Below are positions 7,659 through 16,624 of a stretch of DNA of 64,000 nucleotides, piece after piece (within the stretch, counting starts at the first letter, position 1; each line of letters starts with the position of its first letter). The stretch is from DTU089 sp964421815 (lineage in GTDB: Bacteria; Bacillota; Clostridia; Oscillospirales; Acutalibacteraceae). The stretch spans positions 62,001 through 126,000 of the forward strand of contig CAYQYT010000001.1 in assembly GCA_964421815.1 (NCBI GenBank), given 5' to 3'. The position numbers and the translations under genes were made by a program. The notes under the pieces were generated by a model. The model was given only the letters and a program-made list of their open reading frames with translations, did not search any database and was not told the DNA's origin.

Positions 7659-8432
7659 ATGTCCGAAAAAGTAATTCTCATTCTGATTGACGGAATGCGT
7701 CCCGACGGTATGATGGGGTGCGGTAACGAGTTTGCCGAAACACTTCTCAATGAAAGCACATACTGTCTTAAAGCAAGGACTGTTATACCGCCGGTTACAT
7801 TCCCTTGCCATATGTCCCTGTTTCATAGTGTTGACCCACAGCGGCACGGCATAACAACGAATTTATATATTCCCCAGGTGCGACCGGTAAAAGGTATGTT
7901 TGATGTGTTTGACGATTACGGGAAAAAATGCGCTTTTTTCTATACCTGGGAAGAATTAAGGGATTTGGGAAGACCCGATCATCTCCATACCTCCCTTTGT
8001 ATAAACATGCACAAACAGGCGGACACGGATTTAAAGATTACCGATGCCGCCATAAAATACATAAATGAAGAAAGCCCCGATTTCCTTTTCCTGTATCTTG
8101 GTGAAACGGATGAGGTTGGCGGTCACGACTGCGGCTGGATGAGTGAGCAGTATATGAAAAGTGTCAGCAAGGCACTTTCCTGTGTTGAAAAAGTGAAAAA
8201 GAACATATCGGAGGAATACACAATAATTCTCCTTGCGGACCATGGCGGTCATGACAGATGTCACGGAGATGACATTCCCGAAGATATGACAATACCCATT
8301 TGTATATGGGGCAAGCAGTTTTCTAAGGGCAAAGAGTTGCCCGAAGCATCCATTAAGGATGTTGCAGTAACTGTTGCAAAACTTCTTCAGGTTCCTCCCG
8401 CAAAAGAGTGGGAAGGAAAAGCATTATTTTAA
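7659..8432 (+). CDS. Nucleotide pyrophosphatase/phosphodiesterase-like protein
   Basis: An alkaline phosphatase-superfamily enzyme of 257 residues, shorter than typical NPPs. LILIDGMRPD supplies Asp11. PPVTFPCH holds the likely nucleophile Thr47, and DPQRHGIT is the usual following strand. GETDEVGGHDCG and LLADHGGHD give the remaining Asp and His metal ligands of a two-zinc site. There is no signal peptide, so action is cytoplasmic. It is followed after 14 bp by the TIM-barrel gene and then an amidohydrolase. This cassette would suit stepwise breakdown of a phosphorylated or nucleotide-linked sugar, but the substrate is inferred only from the neighbours. Confidence 0.83.
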   Translation: MSEKVILILIDGMRPDGMMGCGNEFAETLLNESTYCLKARTVIPPVTFPCHMSLFHSVDPQRHGITTNLYIPQVRPVKGMFDVFDDYGKKCAFFYTWEELRDLGRPDHLHTSLCINMHKQADTDLKITDAAIKYINEESPDFLFLYLGETDEVGGHDCGWMSEQYMKSVSKALSCVEKVKKNISEEYTIILLADHGGHDRCHGDDIPEDMTIPICIWGKQFSKGKELPEASIKDVAVTVAKLLQVPPAKEWEGKALF

Positions 8433-8446
8433 AATCAGGTGGTATT

Positions 8447-9313
8447 ATGAGATTATCAACAACAACGGATGTGCTCCAAAAAAAGTTCGGTTTCAAAAAG
8501 GCAATAGATATTTTTGCGGATGCAGGTTATGACTGCATTGACGTCTCCCAATTCAATGAAGATATTTACAAAGGTGATTTTGACAGGGCATATTTTGAAG
8601 AAATAAGGAAATATGCTCAAAGCAAGGGCCTGACTTTCAATCAGTCCCATGCCCCCTTCGGTTCTTCCTATACGGATCCCGAGAAAACCGAAGAACGCTT
8701 TAAAGAAATTGTTGAGGCAATTAAAAGAGCATCGTATTTGGGAGTTACTAACATTGTTGTGCATCCCTGCCAGCATTTGCAGTATGACATTGAGGGAAAT
8801 CCCGAAAAACTTTTTGAATACAACATGGATTTCTATAAAAAACTGATTCCCTATTGTGAGGAATACGAAATAAGGGTGGCTCTTGAAAATATGTGGCAAA
8901 ATACGGGAATGATAAATCATTCCACGTGTTCGCGTCCCCAAGAGTTCGTCAGATATCTTGATGAATTGAATAATGACTGCTTTGTTGCCTGTCTTGATAT
9001 AGGTCACGCAACATTGGTAAGAGAAGATGTGGGTGTTTTCATAAAGTCATTGGGCAATAAAAGACTTCAATGCTTGCACGTTCACGATGTTGACGGCACA
9101 AGGGATTCCCACACTCTGCCGTTTTTCGGTGTGGTTAATTGGGAAAAGGTTATGAAAGCCCTCGCTGAAATTGATTATCAGGGCGATTTGACATTTGAGG
9201 GGGATCACTTCTTTGACAACAAGCCCGATTCCTTACTTCCCGAATGTGCAAAATTTATGGCAAAAACCGGAAGATGCCTGATTGAGAAGTTTGAAAATTA
9301 TAAAAGGGTATAA
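8447..9313 (+). CDS. Sugar phosphate isomerase/epimerase (xylose isomerase-like TIM barrel)
   Basis: A 288-residue AP-endonuclease-2-type TIM barrel. The four metal-binding positions of sugar isomerases and epimerases are all visible: Glu147 in VALENMW, Asp184 with His187 in CLDIGHA, His211/His213 in CLHVHDVDG, and Glu251 in LTFEGDH. His106 and His110 lie in NIVVHPCQH. The start at 8447 follows GGTGGTATT and avoids overlap with the upstream gene. Isomerase, epimerase and dehydratase activities share this fold, so the exact reaction cannot be set. Its place between a phosphodiesterase and an amidohydrolase hints at a sugar or cyclitol catabolic set. Confidence 0.85.
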   Translation: MRLSTTTDVLQKKFGFKKAIDIFADAGYDCIDVSQFNEDIYKGDFDRAYFEEIRKYAQSKGLTFNQSHAPFGSSYTDPEKTEERFKEIVEAIKRASYLGVTNIVVHPCQHLQYDIEGNPEKLFEYNMDFYKKLIPYCEEYEIRVALENMWQNTGMINHSTCSRPQEFVRYLDELNNDCFVACLDIGHATLVREDVGVFIKSLGNKRLQCLHVHDVDGTRDSHTLPFFGVVNWEKVMKALAEIDYQGDLTFEGDHFFDNKPDSLLPECAKFMAKTGRCLIEKFENYKRV

Positions 9314-9360
9314 TATTGTAAAACAGATTTGAAAGTGAGGCGGAGGATTTTCCGCAGAGT

Positions 9361-10149
9361 ATGATAATTGATTTTCACACACATGTATTTCCCGAAAAAA
9401 TAGCAGAAAGAACAATCGAAAAATTGAGTTTTGTTTCAGGAGGACTTATTCCCCAAACAAACGGCACCCTGAAAAGTCTTAAAGAACTTATGAACAAAGA
9501 CGGGGTGGACAAAAGCGTAACTTTGGCAATTGCCACCAACGAAAAACAGCAGACTGCCGTTAACGATTATATAAAATTCTGCGAAAGTGAAGATATAATC
9601 CCTTTCGGGTCGGTATATCCCCACGGGGAAAGTGCTTTGGAAGAACTTGAACGCATAAAGGAAATGGGGCTCAAGGGCATTAAACTGCACCCCGAATACC
9701 AGCAGTTTTATGTTGATGACGAAAAAATGAAACCCCTTTATAAAAAGATTTCCCAACTGGGTTTAATTGTAGTGTTTCACGCGGGGGTTGATTTCGGTTA
9801 CCCTCCACCCTACCATGCCACTCCCGAGAGACTCTCCAAAGCGGCTCGGTGGATTGAGTCACCCATGGTCTGCGCCCATTGGGGTTCCGCGGGAATGGGG
9901 GAGGATGTTTTAAAATATCTTTGCGATACCCCCGTTTATTTTGATACTGCATTCGGCTACGGCTCAATGCCGAGAATTACGGCACAGCGTATATTGGAGA
10001 AAAAAGGTGTGGAAAAAATGCTTTTCGGCTCCGATGCTCCCTGGCACGCACCCTCCTGGGATGTGAGAATGATTAAGACATTGGAACTTACACCAAATGA
10101 AGAAGAACAGATTTTTTCGGGCAATGCCGTAAAACTTTTGAATCTGTAA
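9361..10149 (+). CDS. Amidohydrolase family 2 protein
   Basis: A metal-dependent hydrolase or decarboxylase of 262 residues with an ACMSD-like TIM barrel. The HxH pair is His6/His8 in DFHTHVF, followed by His110 in GIKLHPE, His140 in VVFHAG, His173 in CAHWGSAG and Asp225 in LFGSDAPW. The PPPYHATPERL loop is typical of this family. The ribosome site lies in a small GCGGA/TCCGC hairpin just ahead of the ATG, which may modulate translation. It is the last gene of the 6.8-10.15 kb run. The family includes lactonases, hydratases and decarboxylases, so the reaction is open. Confidence 0.85.
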   Translation: MIIDFHTHVFPEKIAERTIEKLSFVSGGLIPQTNGTLKSLKELMNKDGVDKSVTLAIATNEKQQTAVNDYIKFCESEDIIPFGSVYPHGESALEELERIKEMGLKGIKLHPEYQQFYVDDEKMKPLYKKISQLGLIVVFHAGVDFGYPPPYHATPERLSKAARWIESPMVCAHWGSAGMGEDVLKYLCDTPVYFDTAFGYGSMPRITAQRILEKKGVEKMLFGSDAPWHAPSWDVRMIKTLELTPNEEEQIFSGNAVKLLNL

Positions 10150-10183
10150 TTATTAAGTATTTATTAAAAAGAATTTCCTTGTA

Positions 10184-10212
10184 TTGACAATGATTTTTTT
10201 CAGTGATACACT
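10184..10212 (+). promoter_or_regulatory. Promoter of the pspC-like gene
   Basis: TTGACA (10184-10189) and TACACT (10207-10212) are spaced by 17 bp. A purine-rich leader leads to the ATG at 10252. Confidence 0.75.
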
Positions 10213-10251
10213 TTTTATAAAGAAGAAATCATTGAAAGAAAGAGTGGTATT

Positions 10252-10473
10252 ATGAACGGAAAGAAATTATATAAAAGCGAAAGAGATAAGAAGGTTGCAG
10301 GTGTTTGCGGCGGATTAGCCGAATACCTTAATATTGATTCAACGTTGATTCGTCTTGCATGGGTGCTTTTTTGCCTTGCCGGCGGCAGCGGACTTGTTAT
10401 CTACATTGTTGCGGCACTTATTATGCCCAATGAAAGCGATATAATGAACCCTCCCGCTCCACCGATAGTATAA
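10252..10473 (+). CDS. PspC domain protein
   Basis: A 73-residue phage-shock-protein-C domain protein. The diagnostic order is present: KKLYKSERDKKVAGVCGGLAEYLNID, then IRLAWVLF and a single hydrophobic helix (AGGSGLVIYIVAALIMP). It ends in a short proline-rich tail. Members sit in the cytoplasmic membrane and respond to envelope stress in other bacteria. No other psp genes are nearby, which is normal for Firmicutes. It has its own promoter and terminator and so forms a single-gene unit. Confidence 0.9.
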   Translation: MNGKKLYKSERDKKVAGVCGGLAEYLNIDSTLIRLAWVLFCLAGGSGLVIYIVAALIMPNESDIMNPPAPPIV

Positions 10474-10485
10474 GAGAATATTGTG

Positions 10486-10528
10486 CGAGGCTGTAAAAAG
10501 CGAAAGTTTTTTACAGCCTCGATTTTTT
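10486..10528 (+). terminator. Terminator after the pspC-like gene
   Basis: CGAGGCTGTAAAAA pairs with TTTTTTACAGCCTCG around a GCGAAAG-type loop and is followed by ATTTTTT. Nearly the same hairpin recurs at 44523-44554. Confidence 0.9.
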
Positions 10529-10556
10529 AGAACAGAGAATAAAGACGGGTGAAAAT

Positions 10557-11234
10557 ATGACGGATTTACACAGAGAGTTATTTGCATTGCAGGATGTTGA
10601 ATATAAAAAATTCCACCAAAGGCTTATGCCCACGGTGAATGAAGAAGCGGTTATAGGTGTTCGCACTCCCGTACTGCGAAAATTTGCAAAGGGTTTTAAA
10701 AAACGGGATTGTGCAGATGATTTTTTGAACGAATTACCCCATAAATACTATGAGGAGAACAATCTCCATGCCTTTTTATTGGAGCAGATAAAGGATTACA
10801 ATACTTTAATTAAAGAGTTGAACAAGTTTCTCCCCTTTGTAGATAACTGGGCAACCTGCGATATGATGCGGCCTAAAATTTTGAAAAATCACAAGGACGA
10901 ACTTTTAAAGGAGATTGATTTGTGGCTTATTTCCAAGGATGTTTACGCTGTCAGATTCGGTGTTAACTGCCTTATGAATTATTACCTTGAGGATGATTTC
11001 AAGCCTGAATATCTGAAAAAGGTTGCAGATATAAAAAGTGAAGAATACTACATAAATATGGTAAGAGCCTGGTATTTCGCAACGGCACTTTCAAAGCAAT
11101 ATGATGAAGCCGTAAAAATAGTGGAAAGGAAAGTCCTTGATAAATGGACCCACAATAAAACAATACAAAAAGCACTTGAGAGTTACCGCGTATCAAAGGA
11201 GCAAAAAGAATATTTGAAAACATTGAAAACTTAA
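10557..11234 (+). CDS. DNA alkylation repair protein (AlkD-like)
   Basis: A 225-residue all-helical HEAT-like repeat protein of the AlkD family, DNA glycosylases that excise bulky or cationic alkylated bases such as 3-methyladenine without base flipping. IGVRTPVLRKFAKGF is the characteristic early motif. The FVDNWATCDMM segment holds the conserved Trp and Asp that form the catalytic cleft. HNKTIQKALESYR is a late helix. The full length matches the family. The ATG follows an AAAGACGGGTGA ribosome region just past the pspC terminator, and a bidirectional terminator follows. It probably acts in cytoplasmic base excision repair. Confidence 0.9.
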   Translation: MTDLHRELFALQDVEYKKFHQRLMPTVNEEAVIGVRTPVLRKFAKGFKKRDCADDFLNELPHKYYEENNLHAFLLEQIKDYNTLIKELNKFLPFVDNWATCDMMRPKILKNHKDELLKEIDLWLISKDVYAVRFGVNCLMNYYLEDDFKPEYLKKVADIKSEEYYINMVRAWYFATALSKQYDEAVKIVERKVLDKWTHNKTIQKALESYRVSKEQKEYLKTLKT

Positions 11235-11250
11235 TGTTTTAAGTAAAAAA

Positions 11251-11282
11251 ACACCCCGTACTGTTTTCACAGTACGGGGTGT
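11251..11282. terminator. Bidirectional terminator between alkD-like and nifJ
   Basis: A perfect 13-bp stem, ACACCCCGTACTG with CAGTACGGGGTGT, encloses a TTTTCA loop. A/T runs lie on both sides and convergent genes flank it. Confidence 0.95.
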
Positions 11283-11293
11283 CGGTTTTACTC

Positions 11294-14200
11294 TTATTCA
11301 GCCTTGGGAGCGTAGAGATCCTGAAGTCTGAGAAGATGTTCATATCTTTCGAGAGCGGTCTGTTCGGACTGTGCAAACAGAGTTTCTGCTCTTTCGGGGA
11401 ATGAACGTGTAAGTGCGGAATAACGTGCCTCGTTAAGAAGGAATGCTTTGTAGTCGCCGGTAGCGGGCTTGGAATCGATTGTGAAAGGATTCTTGCCTTC
11501 TGCCTTGAGAGCGGGGTTGTAACGGAACATATTCCAGTAACCGCATTCAACAGCTTTCTTCATTTCGTTCTGGCAGTTAACCATACCACCCTTAATGGAG
11601 TGCATTTCGCAGGGTGAGTAAGCAATAATAAGAGAGGGGCCGTGATATGCTTCTGCTTCTTTAATTGCTTTAAGAGTCTGGTTCTGGTCTGCGCCCATTG
11701 CGATTTGTGCAACATATACGTAGCCGTAGCTCATTGCGATTTCTGCAAGGCTCTTCTTAGCGATTGCCTTACCTGCGGCAGCGAACTGTGCAACCTGACC
11801 GATGTTGGATGCCTTGGAAGCCTGACCGCCTGTGTTGGAGTAAACCTCTGTATCGAATACCATAATGTTTACATCTTCACCGGAAGCAAGAACGTGGTCA
11901 ACACCGCCGAAGCCGATGTCATAAGCCCAACCGTCACCACCGAAGATCCATACGGATTTCTTGGAAAGGAATTCCTTGTTTTCAACGATTGATTTGCAAA
12001 GGTCACAGCAAGCACCGTCACCGATAGCGGCAACAAGAGCGTCAGTTGCGGCGCCGTTCTTTTCGCCGTCGTTAACTGTTGCAAGATATTCTTTTGCAGC
12101 AGCCTTAACTGCATCGGAAGCCTTGTCGGATTCAGCGATCTGCTCAACCTTAGCAATAAGGCTGTTTCTGAGAGCGTTCTGACCGAGGAGCATACCGAAA
12201 CCGTGTTCTGCGTTATCTTCAAAGAGGGAGTTAGCCCAAGCGGGACCCTGACCCTTTGCATTTGTTGTATAGGGTGATGTAGCAGCAGGACCGCCCCAGA
12301 TTGAAGAACAACCGGTTGCGTTGGAGATGTACATTCTATCACCAAAGAGCTGTGTAACAAGACGGGCATAAGCGGTTTCAGCACAACCTGCGCAAGAACC
12401 GGAGAACTCAAGGAGAGGTTTCTTATACTGGCTGGAGATGATGTTTGCAGGACCTGCAACACCCTCTTTTTCTGTTACGTTAGCTACGCAGTAATCAAAT
12501 GCTGCCTGCTGAATATCCTGGCTTTCACGGGATACCATTTTAAGAGAGTTTGTGGGACATACGCCTACGCAAACGCCGCAACCCATACAATCGAGGGGAG
12601 AAACAGCAAGTGTGTAGATATAGTCGGTTTTAACAATGGGCTTGGGAGCCTTTTTGAGAACTTCGGGAGCCTTAGCAACTTCCTCTGCATCAAGTGCGAA
12701 GGGACGAATTGTTGCATGGGGACATACATAGGAACACTTGTTACATTTTGCGCAAGTGGTGGGATTCCATTCGGGAACCATAACTGCAACACCGCGTTTT
12801 TCGTAAGCGGAGGCACCCTGTTCAAATGTACCGTCTGCATGGTCGGAGAATACGGAAACAGGAAGGCTGTCACCGTCCATTTTTCCAACGGGCTTCATAA
12901 TGTTGTCAACCATCTTAACAAGCTTTGCGGGGCCGTTTTCCGTTACTGCAACGGGAGCGTCCTCTGCAGTTGCCCAATCAGCGGGGATGTCAATTTTAAC
13001 ATAAGCCGAAGCACCTGCATCAATAGCCTTTTCGTTCATTTCAACGATTTCTTTACCCTTCTTCATGAACTTCTGGGCTTTTTCTTTCATGTAGCCGATT
13101 GCTTCCTCAGCGGGAAGAACCTTTGCAAGAGAGAAGAATGCGGACTGTAAAACAGTGTTTGTACGCTTGCCCAAACCGATTTTTGCGGCAAGGTCAATAG
13201 CGTTAACTGTGTAAAGCTGAATGTTGTTTTTAGCAATGTAGCGTTTTGTTTCAGCGTTGAGTTTTTCGGCAAGTTCTTTTTCATCCCACTGACAGTTAAT
13301 AAGGAATACACCGCCGGGCTTAACATCCTGAACCATCTTGTAGCCTTTTTCAACATAGGAGGGGTTGTGACAAGCAACAAAGTCTGCCTTGTTAATGTAG
13401 TAGGGGCTCTTTATAGCACTGTCGCCGAAACGAAGGTGGGAAATTGTTACACCGCCTGTTTTCTTTGAGTCATACTGGAAGTATGCCTGTACATATTTTT
13501 CGGTGTGGTCACCGATGATTTTGATGGAGTCCTTGTTTGCACCAACGGTACCGTCGCCGCCGAGACCCCAGAATTTGCACTCGATTGTGCCTTCGGCAGC
13601 CGTGTTGGGAGCCTCTTCTTCTGGGAGGGAAAGGTGTGTAACATCGTCGTTGATACCGAGAGTAAAGTGTTTCTTGGGTTCATCTTTCTTGAGGTCGCTA
13701 TATACAGCGAAGATTGATGAGGGGGGAGTGTCTTTTGAACCGAGACCGTAACGGCCGCCTGTTACTTCAAGACCTGTTTTGCCGCAAGCATCAAGGGCTG
13801 CAACAACATCAAGATAGAGGGGTTCGCCGATTGATCCGGGCTCTTTTGTTCTGTCGAGAACTGCAATTTTCTTTGCAGTTGCGGGAATAGCCGCACAGAA
13901 TTTTTCGGAAGCAAAGGGTCTGTAAAGTCTAACTTTAATAAGACCTACTTTTTCGCCCTTAGCAAGAAGGTAATCAATAACTTCTTCAGCAACGTCACAG
14001 ATTGAACCCATGGCAACGATGATGTTTTCAGCATCGGGTGCGCCGTAGTAGTTAAAGAGCTGATAGTTCGTGCCGAGTTTAGCATTAACTTTACCCATGT
14101 ATTCTTCAACAACAGCGGGAACTGCATCGTAATATGTGTTACATGCTTCTCTGTGTTGGAAGAAGATATCTCCGTTTTCGTGAGAACCGCGCATTACGGG

Positions 14201-14836
14201 ACGCTCGGGGTTGAGGGCTCTCTTTCTGAAAGCATCAACTGCGTCCATATCGCACATTTCTTTAAGATCTTCGTAATCCCAAACAGCGATTTTCTGAATT
14301 TCGTGGGATGTACGGAAACCGTCAAAGAAGTTGATAAAGGGAACTCTGCTCTTGATTGTTGCAAGGTGAGCAACAGCACCGAGATCCATAACTTCCTGGG
14401 GGTTTGTTTCAGCGAGCATTGCGAAACCTGTCTGACGGCAAGCGTAAACGTCGGAATGGTCACCGAAAATGTTAAGTGCGTGTGAAGCAACACAACGAGC
14501 TGATACATGGAAAACGCAGGGAAGAAGTTCACCTGCAATTTTGTACATGTTGGGGATCATAAGAAGAAGACCCTGAGAAGCTGTGTAAGTTGTTGTGAGC
14601 GCACCGGCTGCGAGGGAGCCGTGAACGGTACCTGCGGCACCTGCCTCGGATTGCATCTCGGAAACCTTAACGGTTGAGCCGAAGATGTTCTTCACGCCCT
14701 GTGCGGACCACTGGTCAACGTAGTCTGCCATAGGGCTGGAAGGTGTGATGGGGTAAATACCTGCAACTTCTGTGAACGCATAGGACACATAAGCGGCGGC
14801 ATTGTTACCGTCCATGGTTTTCATTTTTCTAGCCAT
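11294..14836 (-). CDS. nifJ: Pyruvate:ferredoxin (flavodoxin) oxidoreductase
   Basis: A single-chain PFOR of 1180 residues that oxidises pyruvate to acetyl-CoA and CO2 and passes electrons to ferredoxin or flavodoxin, the central energy step of anaerobes. The order is normal: an N-terminal domain starting with a GIYPITPSSPMADYVDQW pyrimidine-binding region, domain II, the gamma domain, then two 4Fe-4S sites. The first is CAKCNKCSYVCP near residue 695 and the second is CMGCGVCVGVCP near 750. A proximal-cluster Cys set follows (CAGCAETAY). The TPP site GDGWAYDIGFGG with DTEVYSNTGGQ lies near 960-1000. The ATG at 14836 follows an AGGAGG site. It stands alone, with a terminator behind. Confidence 0.98.
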   Translation of the reverse strand: MARKMKTMDGNNAAAYVSYAFTEVAGIYPITPSSPMADYVDQWSAQGVKNIFGSTVKVSEMQSEAGAAGTVHGSLAAGALTTTYTASQGLLLMIPNMYKIAGELLPCVFHVSARCVASHALNIFGDHSDVYACRQTGFAMLAETNPQEVMDLGAVAHLATIKSRVPFINFFDGFRTSHEIQKIAVWDYEDLKEMCDMDAVDAFRKRALNPERPVMRGSHENGDIFFQHREACNTYYDAVPAVVEEYMGKVNAKLGTNYQLFNYYGAPDAENIIVAMGSICDVAEEVIDYLLAKGEKVGLIKVRLYRPFASEKFCAAIPATAKKIAVLDRTKEPGSIGEPLYLDVVAALDACGKTGLEVTGGRYGLGSKDTPPSSIFAVYSDLKKDEPKKHFTLGINDDVTHLSLPEEEAPNTAAEGTIECKFWGLGGDGTVGANKDSIKIIGDHTEKYVQAYFQYDSKKTGGVTISHLRFGDSAIKSPYYINKADFVACHNPSYVEKGYKMVQDVKPGGVFLINCQWDEKELAEKLNAETKRYIAKNNIQLYTVNAIDLAAKIGLGKRTNTVLQSAFFSLAKVLPAEEAIGYMKEKAQKFMKKGKEIVEMNEKAIDAGASAYVKIDIPADWATAEDAPVAVTENGPAKLVKMVDNIMKPVGKMDGDSLPVSVFSDHADGTFEQGASAYEKRGVAVMVPEWNPTTCAKCNKCSYVCPHATIRPFALDAEEVAKAPEVLKKAPKPIVKTDYIYTLAVSPLDCMGCGVCVGVCPTNSLKMVSRESQDIQQAAFDYCVANVTEKEGVAGPANIISSQYKKPLLEFSGSCAGCAETAYARLVTQLFGDRMYISNATGCSSIWGGPAATSPYTTNAKGQGPAWANSLFEDNAEHGFGMLLGQNALRNSLIAKVEQIAESDKASDAVKAAAKEYLATVNDGEKNGAATDALVAAIGDGACCDLCKSIVENKEFLSKKSVWIFGGDGWAYDIGFGGVDHVLASGEDVNIMVFDTEVYSNTGGQASKASNIGQVAQFAAAGKAIAKKSLAEIAMSYGYVYVAQIAMGADQNQTLKAIKEAEAYHGPSLIIAYSPCEMHSIKGGMVNCQNEMKKAVECGYWNMFRYNPALKAEGKNPFTIDSKPATGDYKAFLLNEARYSALTRSFPERAETLFAQSEQTALERYEHLLRLQDLYAPKAE

Positions 14837-15158
14837 AGTTTTTCCTCCTATAAAAAATATCATTTAAAAACACAATAATTAAGGTATTATTATAACACCA
14901 CCCATTATATTAACACGTATTTTCTGAATTGTAAACCGGAAAAACTCAAAAATCCCGAAAAATTTAAGGATTATGTGCATAATTTGCTTTATTTTTCATA
15001 AAATGGGGGAATTAAGATTGGTGATGTCAGCCCCACTGCAAATATCAGCCTGAAATATTGACAAAAGAGCGAAAATGATTATATAATATATGCTAATGTG
15101 GTATATTATAATTTAGTGCTACATAATATTTCTATTCTTGAAAGGAGAAAATCCAACT
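14837..15158. other. Divergent intergenic region between nifJ and the CNNM gene
   Basis: These 322 bp hold no gene I can support. The nifJ side has the AGGAGG site and an AT-rich block with TATAAT-like hexamers on the minus strand (near 14893-14909), but I find no -35 with good spacing. The right half holds the promoter at 15058-15087. No terminator or riboswitch-like fold is apparent. Confidence 0.6.
15058..15087 (+). promoter_or_regulatory. Promoter of the CNNM/CorC gene
   Basis: TTGACA (15058-15063) and TATAAT (15082-15087) are both consensus, with an 18-bp spacer. The start codon is about 70 bp further on. Confidence 0.8.
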
Positions 15159-16568
15159 ATGGATGACCCCGGACCTAATTTTATTTTGGCCCAAGCAGTT
15201 GAACTCTCACAAAATCAGGCAGGCGGAAGTTTAGTTCTTAAAATTCTTTTACTGCTGGTACTGATTCTTGTTAACGCCTATTTTGCAATGGCGGAAATCG
15301 CCGTAATCTCTCTCAATGATACAAAGATGGAGAAAATGGCGGATGAGGGTAATAAGAAAGCAAAACTTGTTTTAAAACTTACAAAGAATCCTACGAAATT
15401 CCTTTCTACAATCCAGATCGGCATAACTCTGGCGGGATTTTTAACATCGGCTTCTGCCGCAACTTCCTTTGCGGAAATGTTGACGGATGCAGTTACGGGA
15501 AAATTCGGACTCCCCGAAAACATTGTTTCCCCCGTTGCAGTTGTTTTAATCACATTGATTATGTCGTATTTTTCTCTTGTTTTGGGGGAACTTGCTCCCA
15601 AAAGTATCGGAATGCAAATTCCCGAAAAGGTGGCATTTGCCGTTGCAAAGCCACTTTACGTAATGTCGAAAATCGCTTCACCATTTGTTAAATTCCTTTC
15701 TCTTTCCACAAACGGAGTTGTCCGTCTTTTAGGTTTTGATCCCAATGCGGATGAAGAAGTTGTAACCGAGGAAGAAATCAGAATGATGGTTGACGTGGGC
15801 GGTGAAAAGGGTGTTATTGAAAATGACCAAAAGGAAATGATAAATAACATCTTTGAGTTTGATGATATGGACGCGGGGGACGTTATGACCCACCGTACCG
15901 ATGTTGTAGCCGCGGATGTTAACGATACAACCCTTGAAGAATTTATGGAACTTGCCATTGAAAACGGCAGATCCAGAGTACCCCTCTATGACGAAGATAT
16001 AGACAATATCGTGGGTATTGTTTATGTTAAAGACCTTCTCAAATATGTGGGTAAAGAGGTTAAGGTCAAGGGCACTTTAAAAAGTATAATGAGAGAACCT
16101 TATTTTGTTCCCGAAACAAAGGCATGCGGTGAACTCTTTAAAGAGATGCGTCTGCAAAGAATTCAGATGGCGGTTGTTGTTGACGAATACGGCGGAACCG
16201 CAGGTATTGTTACCCTTGAAGATATCGTTGAGGCGGTTATGGGTAATATTCAGGACGAATATGACGAAGAGGAAGAGGAAATCTCAAAAATCGATGAAAA
16301 CACATTTACCGTTGAGGGTACAATAGATATTGAAGAAATCGACGAACTTATCGGGAAAGAACTTCCCGAGGGGGACTACGAAACCCTTGCAGGCTATATT
16401 ATGGACGAACTTCAATGCATCCCCAAAAACGGCGAAATGAATGAGGTTGTTTTTGAAAATGTTAAGTTCACCGTTCTTGAAGTCGAGGACAGGAGAATTG
16501 AAAAAATAAAAGTCGAAATAACTCCCGTTGTTGAAGAAAACGATGAAGATGAGGATGACGACGATTAA
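15159..16568 (+). CDS. CNNM/CorC-family membrane protein (hemolysin family)
   Basis: A 469-residue protein with the standard three-part layout. Residues from about 25 to 200 form the CNNM (DUF21) transmembrane domain, with NAYFAMAEIAVISL and the SLVLGELAPKSIGM motif. Then come two CBS domains (MTHRTDVVAAD; DEYGGTAGIVTLEDIVEAVMG) and a C-terminal CorC/HlyC domain ending in a strongly acidic tail. Relatives export Mg2+ or Co2+; the hemolysin label is historical. The ATG at 15159 is chosen because AAAGGAG precedes it, while the upstream TTG overlaps that site. The very acidic C-terminus may bind divalent ions, which is inference. Confidence 0.92.
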   Translation: MDDPGPNFILAQAVELSQNQAGGSLVLKILLLLVLILVNAYFAMAEIAVISLNDTKMEKMADEGNKKAKLVLKLTKNPTKFLSTIQIGITLAGFLTSASAATSFAEMLTDAVTGKFGLPENIVSPVAVVLITLIMSYFSLVLGELAPKSIGMQIPEKVAFAVAKPLYVMSKIASPFVKFLSLSTNGVVRLLGFDPNADEEVVTEEEIRMMVDVGGEKGVIENDQKEMINNIFEFDDMDAGDVMTHRTDVVAADVNDTTLEEFMELAIENGRSRVPLYDEDIDNIVGIVYVKDLLKYVGKEVKVKGTLKSIMREPYFVPETKACGELFKEMRLQRIQMAVVVDEYGGTAGIVTLEDIVEAVMGNIQDEYDEEEEEISKIDENTFTVEGTIDIEEIDELIGKELPEGDYETLAGYIMDELQCIPKNGEMNEVVFENVKFTVLEVEDRRIEKIKVEITPVVEENDEDEDDDD

Positions 16569-16576
16569 ATAAAAAC

Positions 16577-16609
16577 CCTGCATCAAAGGAAATCCTTTGG
16601 TGCAGTTTT
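16577..16609 (+). terminator. Terminator after the CNNM gene
   Basis: CTGCATCAAAGGA pairs with TCCTTTGGTGCAG (one G-T pair) and is followed by TTTTT. The next gene starts 16 bp later, so readthrough could supply it. Confidence 0.8.
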
Positions 16610-16624
16610 TGAAAGAGGAAACTT

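Noticed and set aside
14837..15158. A riboswitch or small RNA in the nifJ-CNNM gap
   Set aside because: Only AT-rich sequence, a ribosome site and one promoter are seen. No stable or recognised fold was found.
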